DNA of 64,000 nt, from NCBI GenBank assembly GCA_944320555.1, contig CALUHX010000012.1:1-64000 (forward strand). Reading direction: 5' to 3'. Under the pieces are notes generated by a model that saw only the letters and a program-made list of their open reading frames with translations, did no database searches and was not told the origin of the DNA. The stretch comes from an uncultured Butyricimonas sp. GTDB lineage: Bacteria; Bacteroidota; Bacteroidia; Bacteroidales; Marinifilaceae. Position 1 is the first letter of the stretch. Each line of letters opens with the position of its first letter. Below are positions 7,957 through 17,316 of this stretch, piece after piece. Both the position numbers and the translations under genes were made by a program.

Positions 7957-9225
7957 TTAGTTTCCGTAGCGATATTGGCCCACTGGAGTATTGGTATAGT
8001 CGTTCCCGCGCCACTCCTTGATATCGGGGAAGAACCACCAGGACTGAGAACTCAACGTGGCATTTGTTGTCTGATCCAAACTGCCTCCCATCGTAGTATA
8101 CATTCCATACGTATAGTTGCCTCCGTTAGGTCTTACGGAGAAAGCCACACCTCCAACAGGGGTTGAAGTCGAAGCCATATTTTCCACTTGGTGCCAACGG
8201 TCACGAATATGGTCATAACGCCAAACAGTCTGATAATTTGTGTTACCACCGGCGATATAACCGTATGTTTGTCCGTCTTTCCCTGCGTTCGAAGTGAAAG
8301 CCACGGCGTAAGCGCGAGGAATACGGTCATAATCCGCGTCTTGCTTGTTATCCGGTTTTTCAGTCAAGGCTTGCATCAATTCAAAAATTCCCCCTCCGTT
8401 TCCATCCGGAGTGAATTTAATGTTTTCCGTAGAACGGGTAGAACCGTCCTCCGCTCCCAGGCAAATGTAAGCTGAACCATCCACAATAAACACGGAGGCT
8501 CCATAGCGGGGATTTCCTATATAGCCGTCTCCTTCGCTGCTACGCACAACCGACCAGGATCCCACACCCGATGTACCATCCTCATTTTGAGTCGTCGTAT
8601 TCGGATTAAACACATAAAAATCATTATATACCACATCGTTGTATCCTCGTCCCAATCCCACATAGCCATAGTTCCCATATTCAGGGTATTCTTCCGAATC
8701 AAAAGCAAAAGCGATGGCATCCCGCCGTCCTCCACCGTTATTGGAGGCGGAATCCTGATGCGGAAAATCGGCGGCGCGCGTCCATTTACCTTGATAAGTC
8801 ACCCCGTCTTCCGTTGTTGTCCCGCTTGGATCATATTCCCAAAAATCATACAAATATTCACGGTTATATTGCTCATCTCCCCAGTTAACAGCAACCCGGA
8901 ATCCCGTTCCCACATAAGCCTTGCCGTTCACCGCAAAAGCCACCGCCGCATGCCGTCCTTTGCCGGGGAATGGAGCGACGGAATCCACCGTCCAATATCC
9001 CGTATTCAAATTCATCTTCCTGAAATTAGTATATTCCGCCCCATTTATACCTATACCCAATCCGACATAGGCATAATCGTCAATCACAAAACAAACGGCC
9101 TGATTGCGCACCTCTCCCGGCCACGCAGACCCTAACGCCCAGTCGCCCAAACGATTCTCGTCGTCGTCGCAGGCCATGAAGAAGAAGCCCATCAAACACA
9201 GAACCAAAAAACTAAATGTCCTCAT
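7957..9225 (-). CDS. kelch-repeat beta-propeller lipoprotein
   Basis: About 422 residues from the ATG at 9225, which opens a lipoprotein signal peptide (MRTFSFLVLCLMGFFFMAC, lipobox Cys near residue 19, then DDDEN). An acidic stretch behind the Cys is common in surface-exposed Bacteroidota lipoproteins. The rest is a row of propeller blades with the kelch pattern: AVCFVIDDYAYVGLG, AVAFAVNGKAYVGTG, GASVFIVDGSAYICLG, and Gly-Gly turns followed by W some residues later. The role is probably carbohydrate or protein binding at the cell surface. The longer frame upstream would hide the signal. It diverges from the DUF4270 operon. Confidence 0.82.
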   Translation of the reverse strand: MRTFSFLVLCLMGFFFMACDDDENRLGDWALGSAWPGEVRNQAVCFVIDDYAYVGLGIGINGAEYTNFRKMNLNTGYWTVDSVAPFPGKGRHAAVAFAVNGKAYVGTGFRVAVNWGDEQYNREYLYDFWEYDPSGTTTEDGVTYQGKWTRAADFPHQDSASNNGGGRRDAIAFAFDSEEYPEYGNYGYVGLGRGYNDVVYNDFYVFNPNTTTQNEDGTSGVGSWSVVRSSEGDGYIGNPRYGASVFIVDGSAYICLGAEDGSTRSTENIKFTPDGNGGGIFELMQALTEKPDNKQDADYDRIPRAYAVAFTSNAGKDGQTYGYIAGGNTNYQTVWRYDHIRDRWHQVENMASTSTPVGGVAFSVRPNGGNYTYGMYTTMGGSLDQTTNATLSSQSWWFFPDIKEWRGNDYTNTPVGQYRYGN

Positions 9226-9299
9226 ACTTTTTTCCTTATTTATTACGTTACTATTTTCTTTTGCAGCCGTCAAGAAAAACATGACGCTATACGAGTAGG

Positions 9300-9307
9300 C
9301 AAAACTA
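9300..9307 (-). promoter_or_regulatory. -7 box candidate for the kelch lipoprotein gene
   Basis: TAGTTTTG on the minus strand fits TAnnTTTG, with a 74-base leader to the ATG at 9225. Confidence 0.4.
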
Positions 9308-9421
9308 CATAATTCACGGAAATACGCAATAAAAAATCGAAGAAATCTCGCAAAACCGCATTTTTTTATTCTTTACAGAAGAAAATCGCCATTCCTTGAA
9401 GTGATTTATAGAAATTAGTTT

Positions 9422-9429
9422 TATCTTCG
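9422..9429 (+). promoter_or_regulatory. promoter candidate for the DUF4270 operon
   Basis: TATCTTCG differs from TAnnTTTG in one base. A TTG at 9396-9398 lies 23 bases upstream, slightly longer than the usual spacing. The ATG at 9460 is 30 bases downstream. Confidence 0.4.
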
Positions 9430-9459
9430 CCACTTGATAAAAAATTATTGAGCGACGAC

Positions 9460-10896
9460 ATGAGAAGATTTTTAATTGTTCTAATAACCACTTTAGCTAT
9501 ATATTCTTGCGACAACAACATCGCAGATTTAGGTCAAAATTTGATTTACACGGACACGTACATGGAAGTGGAACGTTATGATTTGGACGAAACCTACATT
9601 GTGCGGCTGGACTCTTTTCCCACCTCAACGTTAAGCACGTTGACAATGGGACGTATTGACGACCCGACAACGGGGGAGACAAAAGCCACACCTTATTTCC
9701 AATTGTATATAAACTCATGGGACGCGACATTAAATCCAACGGCGATTCAAGCGCAATACGACTCATTAACCCTCAATTTCACTTACGAGTCCAAACTGGC
9801 GGGCGACACGACCGCCTTGCAAACCTTCCGAGTATACCGTTTGACGGATTATCCGACCATCGACTTGGACGATCCGTACCAATATAATACGGATTCTTTG
9901 CCATACGCCCCGGACAGCCTGCTGGGACAAAAAAGTTTTTACATGCAGCATGATTTGATGGAGCCATTTGAGAATTCTGACGTGGAAGGCCCTTACATCA
10001 GACTAAGCGAAGAAGCCGGAGAAAGACTTGGACGCGAGTTATTTACCCGAATGCAATACCGGGATCCGGTATGGGGAATCAGCGGAAGCGGAAGCACGAC
10101 GGGAGACAACACCTCCACAGACGTGGACATTTATAAATTCATGCGCTGGTTCAAAGGCTTGGTGATCGTTCCCGATGACGGCAATAATTTCCTGGCGGCC
10201 ATCGGCTCATCCAGCTCGCAACTTTTCCTGCGGTGTCATTACCATATCGGAGAGGAGAAACACCATTTTGACATGTATGCCATGGGAGGCTCTGAGAGTG
10301 GAAGTTTCTACACATTCACAAACGTGAAACACGACCCGATTGACACGTGGAAAACCGATGGAAGGCCTTTGCGGTTCACGGACACAATCCCATTCGTAAG
10401 AACCGAGCAAGCTGTCATCCAAGGACTAAGCGGGTATATGCTACGAATAAAACTGCCTTACATCGCCGACGCGAACGGCTACCGCACCATTGTGAAGGCG
10501 GAAATTGAGATGAAGACTGATTATGTTGAAAACAGCAATTATCCCCAAGCCTCCCAACTGGGGGTCTATGTGATGGACACGCAAGGGAATATCGACTACG
10601 TGCTTTCGGACATGACGGGAGAGAATCCTATTTACGGCTATTTCAGCCAAGACCCGGAAGATGCAAGCCAATACCGCTACACGATAGACATCACGGACTA
10701 TTACATCACGATGGTGGAAAGCCTTGTGGCCCCGCTAAACCAGTCTTTGGAGTTGATTATCGGCTTGCCCGGCACATTGTTCTACAACAATATCGACAAG
10801 ACTCGCATCATCAACGGGGTAAACTCACAGTCGTTCCAACGGGCCGTATTCAGCGAGTTGCCCACGCTAAACATTTATTATACCGAATATAAATAA
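9460..10896 (+). CDS. DUF4270 family lipoprotein
   Basis: About 478 residues. The start is the ATG at 9460 (MRRFLIVLITTLAIYSC); four codons further up there is only a TTG. A lipobox Cys near residue 17 marks it as a lipoprotein. The N-terminal pattern after the Cys (IADLGQNLIYTDTYMEVERYDLD) and the phrase RLDSFPTS...LSTLTMGRIDDP are characteristic of DUF4270, a Bacteroidota family of unknown function. Near the end a proline/leucine strand leads to PTLNIYYTEYK. It is the first gene of an operon with a barrel protein and a TlpA-like protein, with 27-base gaps, so a cell-envelope role is likely. Confidence 0.85.
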   Translation: MRRFLIVLITTLAIYSCDNNIADLGQNLIYTDTYMEVERYDLDETYIVRLDSFPTSTLSTLTMGRIDDPTTGETKATPYFQLYINSWDATLNPTAIQAQYDSLTLNFTYESKLAGDTTALQTFRVYRLTDYPTIDLDDPYQYNTDSLPYAPDSLLGQKSFYMQHDLMEPFENSDVEGPYIRLSEEAGERLGRELFTRMQYRDPVWGISGSGSTTGDNTSTDVDIYKFMRWFKGLVIVPDDGNNFLAAIGSSSSQLFLRCHYHIGEEKHHFDMYAMGGSESGSFYTFTNVKHDPIDTWKTDGRPLRFTDTIPFVRTEQAVIQGLSGYMLRIKLPYIADANGYRTIVKAEIEMKTDYVENSNYPQASQLGVYVMDTQGNIDYVLSDMTGENPIYGYFSQDPEDASQYRYTIDITDYYITMVESLVAPLNQSLELIIGLPGTLFYNNIDKTRIINGVNSQSFQRAVFSELPTLNIYYTEYK

Positions 10897-10923
10897 CCCG
10901 ACACCATATTAACAAAACATTGC

Positions 10924-12207
10924 ATGATGAAAAAGATATTACTGATTTTGATCATCCTATTACCAACAATTCATACCTTCGGGCAGAACAATTCCGGTTC
11001 GCCCTACTCAAGATACGGTATCGGCCTGTTGCCTGACAACTTTGGCATATATACCGCCATGGGAGGCGTGTCCGCCGCCATGCGCGACGCTTACAATATC
11101 AACTATTTGAACCCGGCATCTTACACAGCCTTGGACTCCATGCGTTTCTATTTCCAGGTGGGCATGAACGGAGAGTATGTGTACGTGTCCACCACCAAAG
11201 CCCACACGGACTATACAGCCGGACAAAACGGCTCACTGAACATGGCTTTCCGCATCATACCGAAACTGTACGCTTCCATAGGATTCAATGAACGGACGGA
11301 CATCGGCTACGATTTGTCTTATACCGAACCCATTATCGGCGACGCAACCCAATACTACAACAAACGGCTGGAAGGAGAAGGCGGACTGAACGACGCTTAT
11401 CTGGGATTGGCCTACCAATTCGGAAAGTTGTCGGTGGGGGTGAACGCCGTGCTGCTGTTCGGGAAACTGGAGGAACGGGAAACCATCTACCGCATCGCTT
11501 TCGTGGACGGGATGTTCGACCAAAGCGGCTATTATATCCGCACCCGCACCCGGAACCAGATTCACGACTTCATTTTCACACTGGGAGCGCAATATCCCTT
11601 CAAAATCAAGAATAACACCCTAATGCTGGGCGCAGCGGGAAATTTCGGCACCTACGTGGGAGGGTACAACAAATTCGAGGCCTACAAGTACAGCATGTCC
11701 TCCAGCGCAGCGGCGCAAATCAATAACGACGTGCTGGACGACGGGAAGGTGTTCTATCCCTCGCGCATGACGTTCGGAGGCGCTTACGAGTTCAAGAACA
11801 AACGGTGGCTCGTGTCGGGCGACTACACTTTCCAGAACATGTCGCAGTACAAGGAGTTCGGCGACAAGACGGAGGATTTCGAGGGTTATCACAAAGTGGC
11901 CGTGGGAGGATATTTCCAACCGGACGAAACGGGACGCTATTGGTGGCAACGGAACAAGTACATGGCGGGGGGCTACTTCACGCGCTCGCACCTTTTCCTG
12001 AAGGAGCATTACATCAACTCGTTCGGGATAACGCTCGGCATGCAGATGCCATTGCAAATCGCCAGCCAGGCGTTGCTGCTGGGATTCTCCGTCGACGGAG
12101 GAATCCGGGGGACAGAAGCCAACACGCTCATCAAGGAACAATACATCAAAGTGAGAATCAACATCGCCTTCAAGGAGTTGTGGTTCGCCAAACGCAAGAT
12201 TAATTAA
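10924..12207 (+). CDS. predicted outer-membrane barrel protein with SPYSRYGIG motif
   Basis: 427 residues (or 426 from the second ATG). A signal peptide (MKKILLILIILLPTIHTFGQ) is followed by NNSGSPYSRYGIGLL, an N-terminal motif recurring in Bacteroidota outer-membrane proteins. The rest alternates barrel strands with turns (LNMAFRIIPKLYASIGF, GAAGNFGTYVGGY, ITLGMQMPLQIA). The overall shape resembles FadL/PorV-like barrels, and no enzymatic motif is visible. It lies between the DUF4270 lipoprotein and the TlpA-like gene in one operon, so the lipoprotein and the barrel may work together at the outer membrane. The family cannot be assigned precisely by eye. Confidence 0.75.
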   Translation: MMKKILLILIILLPTIHTFGQNNSGSPYSRYGIGLLPDNFGIYTAMGGVSAAMRDAYNINYLNPASYTALDSMRFYFQVGMNGEYVYVSTTKAHTDYTAGQNGSLNMAFRIIPKLYASIGFNERTDIGYDLSYTEPIIGDATQYYNKRLEGEGGLNDAYLGLAYQFGKLSVGVNAVLLFGKLEERETIYRIAFVDGMFDQSGYYIRTRTRNQIHDFIFTLGAQYPFKIKNNTLMLGAAGNFGTYVGGYNKFEAYKYSMSSSAAAQINNDVLDDGKVFYPSRMTFGGAYEFKNKRWLVSGDYTFQNMSQYKEFGDKTEDFEGYHKVAVGGYFQPDETGRYWWQRNKYMAGGYFTRSHLFLKEHYINSFGITLGMQMPLQIASQALLLGFSVDGGIRGTEANTLIKEQYIKVRINIAFKELWFAKRKIN

Positions 12208-12234
12208 GGAGTTATATAATTTAAAACCAAACAC

Positions 12235-13326
12235 ATGAAAAAGCTCATTTTATCAGTAATGGCAGGCGTGGCATTATGCGCCTGCAACGCGCAATCCGGG
12301 TATAAGATTACCGGTAACGTGGAAGGGATTCCAAGCAGCAAGACCTATCTATTGTCTTTTAACGCCAACCAAATCGACACACTGGGAAGTTCCGCCATCA
12401 AGGACGGGAAATTCGAGTTCAGCGGAAATGTGGACGGAATCAAGTACGCCATGATCGCTTTTGAAGGACAACGGGGAGGCATGCCTATCTTCTTGGAGAA
12501 CGGCAACTTCACGGTGAACATCAGCGCAACAGACCCGTTCGCCAACAAAGTCGAGGGTGGAGCCGCGCAAGGACTGTACAATCAATTCAGCGAGCTCAGC
12601 ATGGAAATCATGAAGCAACAACAACCGCTTCAACAAGCTTACATGGCAGCCAACCAAGCCCAAGACCAAGCCAAGATGGATTCCATCGAGAACGTGTTCA
12701 ACCAACTGATTACCGACATGCAAGCCAAGGAGCTGGACTTGATTAAAGCCAATCCGGACGCTTACGTCACGGCTTTCATGATCGCGCAATCCATGCAGCA
12801 GTTGGAGTTGGAGGCAGTGAAGGAGCGTTTCGCCCTGCTTTCCGAGGCCGCCCAAATGAACGAATGGGGAAAGCAAATCTCCGAGTTCATCGCACAACAA
12901 GAGAAGACGGCTGTCGGAGCCACCGCTCCCGACTTCACCATCACGGACACGGAGGGCAAGGAGTTCAGCCTGTACAGCGTGAAAGCCAAAGTGAAATTGC
13001 TTGACTTCTGGGCTTCGTGGTGCGGTCCGTGCCGCGGCGAGAACCCGAACGTGGTGGCCATCTACAAAGAATACCACGACAAAGGACTGGAAATCGTGGG
13101 CATCTCTTTAGACAACGACAAAGAGGCCTGGCTGAAGGCCATCAAGGACGACGGCCTCATCTGGAAACACGGCTCGGACTTGAAAGGCTGGAGCGCAGCC
13201 CCCGCCCAATTGTACGGCGTGAGAGCCATCCCCGCCACCTTCTTGCTGGACGAGAACAACAAGATTGTTGCCAAAAATTTGAGAGGCGACGCGTTAAAAG
13301 CAAAAATCGCTGAAATGCTCAAATAA
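12235..13326 (+). CDS. TlpA-like thioredoxin lipoprotein with DUF4369 N-terminal domain
   Basis: 363 residues. A lipoprotein signal ends at a Cys near residue 18 (MAGVALCACNAQ). Residues about 22-110 match DUF4369 (YKITGNVEGIPSSKTYLL... then FELENGNFTVNI-like strands). A helical linker rich in Gln follows. From about residue 225 it is an AhpC/TSA-TlpA thioredoxin domain with WASWCGPC (Cys263 and Cys266), and a cis-Pro (AIPATFLLD). It should reduce or oxidise thiols of envelope proteins. It ends the operon begun by DUF4270, with a clear terminator behind it. Confidence 0.9.
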   Translation: MKKLILSVMAGVALCACNAQSGYKITGNVEGIPSSKTYLLSFNANQIDTLGSSAIKDGKFEFSGNVDGIKYAMIAFEGQRGGMPIFLENGNFTVNISATDPFANKVEGGAAQGLYNQFSELSMEIMKQQQPLQQAYMAANQAQDQAKMDSIENVFNQLITDMQAKELDLIKANPDAYVTAFMIAQSMQQLELEAVKERFALLSEAAQMNEWGKQISEFIAQQEKTAVGATAPDFTITDTEGKEFSLYSVKAKVKLLDFWASWCGPCRGENPNVVAIYKEYHDKGLEIVGISLDNDKEAWLKAIKDDGLIWKHGSDLKGWSAAPAQLYGVRAIPATFLLDENNKIVAKNLRGDALKAKIAEMLK

Positions 13327-13348
13327 AAAAAACAAACCATTAACTAAG

Positions 13349-13392
13349 GAAAGGGGGCGAGCTTCAGTTGTAAGTCGCTCCCCTTTCTTTAT
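13349..13392 (+). terminator. terminator of the DUF4270/barrel/TlpA operon
   Basis: GAAAGGGG-GCGA (13349-13360) pairs with TCGC-(A)-CCCCTTTC at 13375-13387, with one bulged base, followed by TTT and an AT stretch. Confidence 0.8.
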
Positions 13393-13428
13393 TATCCCCC
13401 AAGCACCACGACAAAAAACTCAAAAGGC

Positions 13429-13459
13429 TTGCGCAGTAAAATTATTCGTGTTACTTTTG
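13429..13459 (+). promoter_or_regulatory. promoter of the GH3-serine hydrolase gene
   Basis: TTG at 13429-13431 and TACTTTTG at 13452-13459 are separated by 20 bases. Both boxes and the spacing fit the Bacteroidota primary-sigma consensus. The ATG is 28 bases downstream. Confidence 0.65.
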
Positions 13460-13487
13460 ACCATAACCCACTCATATCTCAAAAAAC

Positions 13488-16460
13488 ATGAAACGAGGAC
13501 TTATCATCTTGTGTTTGCATTTGCTTCTGCCCTTCATAGGGGGAGCGCGAACCACGTGGGCCGACTCGGTGCTGCGCTCCATGACCCTTGACCAAAAAAT
13601 AGGGCAACTGTTCATGCTGCCCGCTTACAGCAACAAAAACGACACGTATTGCGACCAACTGGCGGAAACCATCCGCAAGTACCACGTGGGGGGAGTCATC
13701 TTTTTCCAAGGGACACCTCTCAAGCAGGCCTTGATGACAAACCGCTTCCAAGAGGCCGCCGACATTCCCCTGTTCATCGGAATGGACGCGGAAGGAGGCG
13801 TCGGATGGAGAATCAAACCGGCATTGGAATTTCCGAACCAAACCCTGCAAGGGGCAATCCGCGACACCTCGCTAATCCGGGAAATCGGAGCCGCCATCGG
13901 ACGCCAATGCCGGGCGTTGGGCATCCACATCAATTTCGCCCCGGTGGTGGACATCAACGTGAATCCCCGCAATCCCGTCATCGGCATACGCTCGTTCGGA
14001 GAACACCGGAAGGAGGTGGGCGCCCGCTCGCTGGCTTACGCAAAAGGACTGGCTTCCCAAAACGTCATGGCCGTAGCCAAGCATTTCCCCGGGCACGGAG
14101 ACACGGACACGGACTCCCACGAGGCCCTGCCAATCATACGACACAGCGTCCAACGGCTGGACAGCGTGGAATTCTATCCCTTCAAACAGCTTTTCGAGGC
14201 CGGCGTGCCCGGCGTGATGGTCGCCCACTTGAACATTCCATCCTACGACACCCTGCACCTTCCCGCCTCCCTTTCCCGTCACGTCGTGACCGACCTGCTA
14301 CGGGGGCAACTGCATTTCCAGGGACTTTGTTTCACGGACGCCATGAACATGAAAGGAGTCACCAACGCGCGCCGCGACGGCGAGGCGGAAGTGGCTGCCC
14401 TTCTCGCCGGGAACGACATCTGCCTACAGCCGGCCAATATCGAGCAAGCCTTCAAGAAAGTAAAGGCGGCCGTGCAAAACGGAACGCTCCCCTTACGCTC
14501 CATCGACGAAAAATGCCTCCGCATCCTGAAAGCGAAAGAAAAATACGTGCTTCCCGCCCCGCGGCTCGTGGACACCACCGGCCTTTTGGCCCGTCTCAAT
14601 TCCCCCGCCGCACAAGCCCTGCAACAAGAGACGTACGCCCAAGCCGTCACTCTCATAAAAAACCGGAACTGGCTATTGCCCCTCACCCGGCTGGACACGT
14701 TACGCATCGCCTCCCTGAACTTCGGCTCCCGGCAAGCCTCCGACTTTGAGGCCATGCTGGAGAAATACGCGCCCTGCGCCCACTACGCCATCTCTCCCGA
14801 GGCGCCGGAAACAGAGTCGCGGGCCCTGTTGGAAAAACTGGCCCCGTTCAACTGCGTCATCGTCTACAACAGCGCCGCCCGCAACACAGCAGGGTACTCC
14901 TTCGGCGCTTCCAAACGATTGGCAGACATCATCAAAAAATTGAAGGGCAAAAGAATCATTTTCTGCCATCCCGCCATTCCCTACGGAGTGGACTTGTACA
15001 GCCACCTGCCCATGGACGCCATCCTCATCAGTTACTCGCACGACAAGCCCGCCCAGCAATTCGCGGCGCAGGCCATATTCGGCGGAATCCGGGTCGACGG
15101 CAAACTGCCCGTCGGCATCAACCTCTCCTATCCGGCAGGAAGCGGACTCTCCACCCCAAAGGTCCGCCTGGGCTATCACGCGCCGGAACTCAGCGGCATC
15201 AACTCCCTGCTGTTGGAAAAAATCGACAGCCTCTGCCACGAGGCCATTCGCCTGAAGGCGACCCCGGGATGCGAGGTGCTTGTGGCAAAAGACGGCTTCG
15301 TGGTGTACGACAAGACGTTCGGTTTCCACACCTACCAACGGAAACGTCCCGACCGCCCGGACGACATTTACGACATCGCCTCCCTCACAAAAATCACGGC
15401 CACGCTTCCCTGCGTGATGATGCTTTATGACGAGAAGCGAATCGCGCTGGACACGCCCATCGGACGATACGACTACCGCATCGCCCGGACCGACAAGAAA
15501 GACCTTACCGTCCGGGAACTACTGCTGCACATGGCCGGGCTGAAAGCCTCTGTCGCTTTCTTCCACCACGCCATAGACTGGGAAGCATTCACCGGCAGGC
15601 TGCTCAGCAGCCGGTACTCCAAAGCCAATTGCGTCAAACTGCAGGACAGACTGTACATCAACCCCCATTTCCATTACAGGGACAGCACCTTCAACTTCAC
15701 CGGAGGAAAGGATTTCCGCCTCGTGTCGCCCGACTTTTACATTCACAAGCACTTCCAGGACTCCATCCACCTCCTCCTGTTGGAATCGGAATTGTCCCCC
15801 AGCCGGAAATACCGCTACAGCGATCTCGGGTTCATCCTCTTGCAAGACATTGTGGAGTCGCAAACCGGCGCTCCGCTCGACATCCTCTGCAGAGAGCGTT
15901 TCTTCAACCGTCTTGGCGCGCACAACACCATGTTCAACCCTTACCGCACAACGGACATGGAGCGCATCGTTCCGGCCTCCGACGACAAAGTCTTCCGCAA
16001 ATCCGTCCTGCACGGATACGTGCACGACCCCATCGCCGCGCTTCTGGACGGCGTGGCGGGCAATGCGGGACTTTTCTCCAACGCCAACGACCTGGCCAAA
16101 ATCATGAGCGTCTACCTCAACAACGGCCGATACGGCGGAGAGCACTACATCGACTCCTCCACCGTCGCCCTTTTCACCCGGACCCAACTCCCCGCGGAGC
16201 AAAACAGACGGGGACTGGGTTTCGACAAGCCGGACCGCGACCATCCGGACAACAGTCCCGCCTGCCCGGAAGCCCCGGCGTCAAGCTACGGACACACGGG
16301 ATTCACGGGCACCATGGCATGGAACGACCCGGACAACGGGCTCATCTACATCTTCCTGTCGAACAGGACCTACCCCAACGAATACAACAACAAACTGATG
16401 AAAGAAAATATCCGCACGAAAATACAAGAAGTCATCTATCAAGCCATAAACGGATTATAA
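13488..16460 (+). CDS. fusion of a GH3 (NagZ-like) glycoside hydrolase and a class C beta-lactamase-like serine hydrolase
   Basis: 990 residues with a signal peptide (about residues 1-24). Residues about 30-350 are a GH3 barrel of the beta-N-acetylhexosaminidase type: KHFPGHGDT (198-206, the NagZ loop) and FTDAMNMKGV with the nucleophile Asp near 284. Residues about 360-560 form the second GH3 domain. From about 580 a beta-lactamase/esterase domain follows, with SLTK (Ser632, Lys635), Tyr777 in YSDLG and a late HTGFTG box in the place of KTG. The plausible job is turnover of peptidoglycan or amino-sugar glycans in the periplasm, with sugar cleavage in one domain and a D-peptidase- or esterase-like activity in the other. 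It has its own promoter and no cotranscribed neighbour. Confidence 0.88.
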   Translation: MKRGLIILCLHLLLPFIGGARTTWADSVLRSMTLDQKIGQLFMLPAYSNKNDTYCDQLAETIRKYHVGGVIFFQGTPLKQALMTNRFQEAADIPLFIGMDAEGGVGWRIKPALEFPNQTLQGAIRDTSLIREIGAAIGRQCRALGIHINFAPVVDINVNPRNPVIGIRSFGEHRKEVGARSLAYAKGLASQNVMAVAKHFPGHGDTDTDSHEALPIIRHSVQRLDSVEFYPFKQLFEAGVPGVMVAHLNIPSYDTLHLPASLSRHVVTDLLRGQLHFQGLCFTDAMNMKGVTNARRDGEAEVAALLAGNDICLQPANIEQAFKKVKAAVQNGTLPLRSIDEKCLRILKAKEKYVLPAPRLVDTTGLLARLNSPAAQALQQETYAQAVTLIKNRNWLLPLTRLDTLRIASLNFGSRQASDFEAMLEKYAPCAHYAISPEAPETESRALLEKLAPFNCVIVYNSAARNTAGYSFGASKRLADIIKKLKGKRIIFCHPAIPYGVDLYSHLPMDAILISYSHDKPAQQFAAQAIFGGIRVDGKLPVGINLSYPAGSGLSTPKVRLGYHAPELSGINSLLLEKIDSLCHEAIRLKATPGCEVLVAKDGFVVYDKTFGFHTYQRKRPDRPDDIYDIASLTKITATLPCVMMLYDEKRIALDTPIGRYDYRIARTDKKDLTVRELLLHMAGLKASVAFFHHAIDWEAFTGRLLSSRYSKANCVKLQDRLYINPHFHYRDSTFNFTGGKDFRLVSPDFYIHKHFQDSIHLLLLESELSPSRKYRYSDLGFILLQDIVESQTGAPLDILCRERFFNRLGAHNTMFNPYRTTDMERIVPASDDKVFRKSVLHGYVHDPIAALLDGVAGNAGLFSNANDLAKIMSVYLNNGRYGGEHYIDSSTVALFTRTQLPAEQNRRGLGFDKPDRDHPDNSPACPEAPASSYGHTGFTGTMAWNDPDNGLIYIFLSNRTYPNEYNNKLMKENIRTKIQEVIYQAINGL

Positions 16461-16538
16461 AACCATTACGGAAATAATTCCTTATATTTAGAATGAGTAT
16501 AAAATAGCAAAGTCCGTTCCGCGATAGAGAAAAATAGG

Positions 16539-16546
16539 TACTTTTG
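16539..16546 (+). promoter_or_regulatory. -7 box of the fumarate reductase operon
   Basis: TACTTTTG, an exact TAnnTTTG match, 44 bases before the frdC start. No clear TTG stands at the ideal distance upstream. Confidence 0.5.
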
Positions 16547-16590
16547 CGGACAGAAAGAATTAATACAGTTATCAATAAACAAACTTAATT

Positions 16591-17289
16591 ATGAGCAATT
16601 TCTTTACATCGTCTATCGGGAAAAAGTTCATTCTAAGCCTATCGGGACTTTTTCTTATCGCATTTTTATGCGTGCACTTGACAATGAATCTACTGCTGAT
16701 CCTTGACAACAGCGGAGAATTGTACAACACCGGGGCACACTTCATGGTCACGAATCCCGTAATCAAAATCATCGAGCCGGTTTTGGCCATCGGGTTCATC
16801 CTCCACATCGTGCTGGCTTCCATCCTGACCCTTCAGAACCGAAGCGCGCGGCCCATCAAGTATGCCCTCCGGAACCAAAGCGGAAACTGCGAGTGGTCGT
16901 CCCGGAACATGTACATCCTGGGTGCCGTCATCCTGATTTTCCTGGTCATCCACTTGTACAATTTCTGGTGGAACATCAAGTTCCCGACGTTGGGCAACAC
17001 GGCGTTGAACACCGTGACCGTTGGCGGTGTGGAAATGGAAGACACCTACACATTGGTGGCCAGCCTGTTCAAAAGCAGCGTCATTTACTGCGTGCTTTAC
17101 ATCCTGGGAGGGATTTTCCTGGGGCTGCACCTCACGCACGGATTCTGGTCGGCGTTCCAATCCATCGGATTCTGCAACCAGATTTGGCGGAAAAGACTGG
17201 AATGCCTCGCCAAGATTTTCGCATTCATTATCGCAATCGGATTTTGCATCATCCCGCTCTATTTCATGTTAGGGCTTGCGGGAAAATAA
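16591..17289 (+). CDS. frdC: fumarate reductase/succinate dehydrogenase cytochrome b subunit
   Basis: 232 residues with about five membrane helices (starting SGLFLIAFLCVHLTMNLLLI). Histidines in several helices (HLTMNL, HIVLAS, HLYNFWW, HLTHGFWSAFQ) fit the dihaem cytochrome b of the Wolinella/Bacteroidota type. It anchors FrdAB to the inner membrane and passes electrons from menaquinol. It is the first gene of frdCAB, the order usual in this phylum. In anaerobic Bacteroidales the complex reduces fumarate as the last step of a short respiratory chain on the way to succinate and propionate. Confidence 0.93.
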   Translation: MSNFFTSSIGKKFILSLSGLFLIAFLCVHLTMNLLLILDNSGELYNTGAHFMVTNPVIKIIEPVLAIGFILHIVLASILTLQNRSARPIKYALRNQSGNCEWSSRNMYILGAVILIFLVIHLYNFWWNIKFPTLGNTALNTVTVGGVEMEDTYTLVASLFKSSVIYCVLYILGGIFLGLHLTHGFWSAFQSIGFCNQIWRKRLECLAKIFAFIIAIGFCIIPLYFMLGLAGK

Positions 17290-17316
17290 TTTATTCATGA
17301 TAAAATCAACAAAGTT

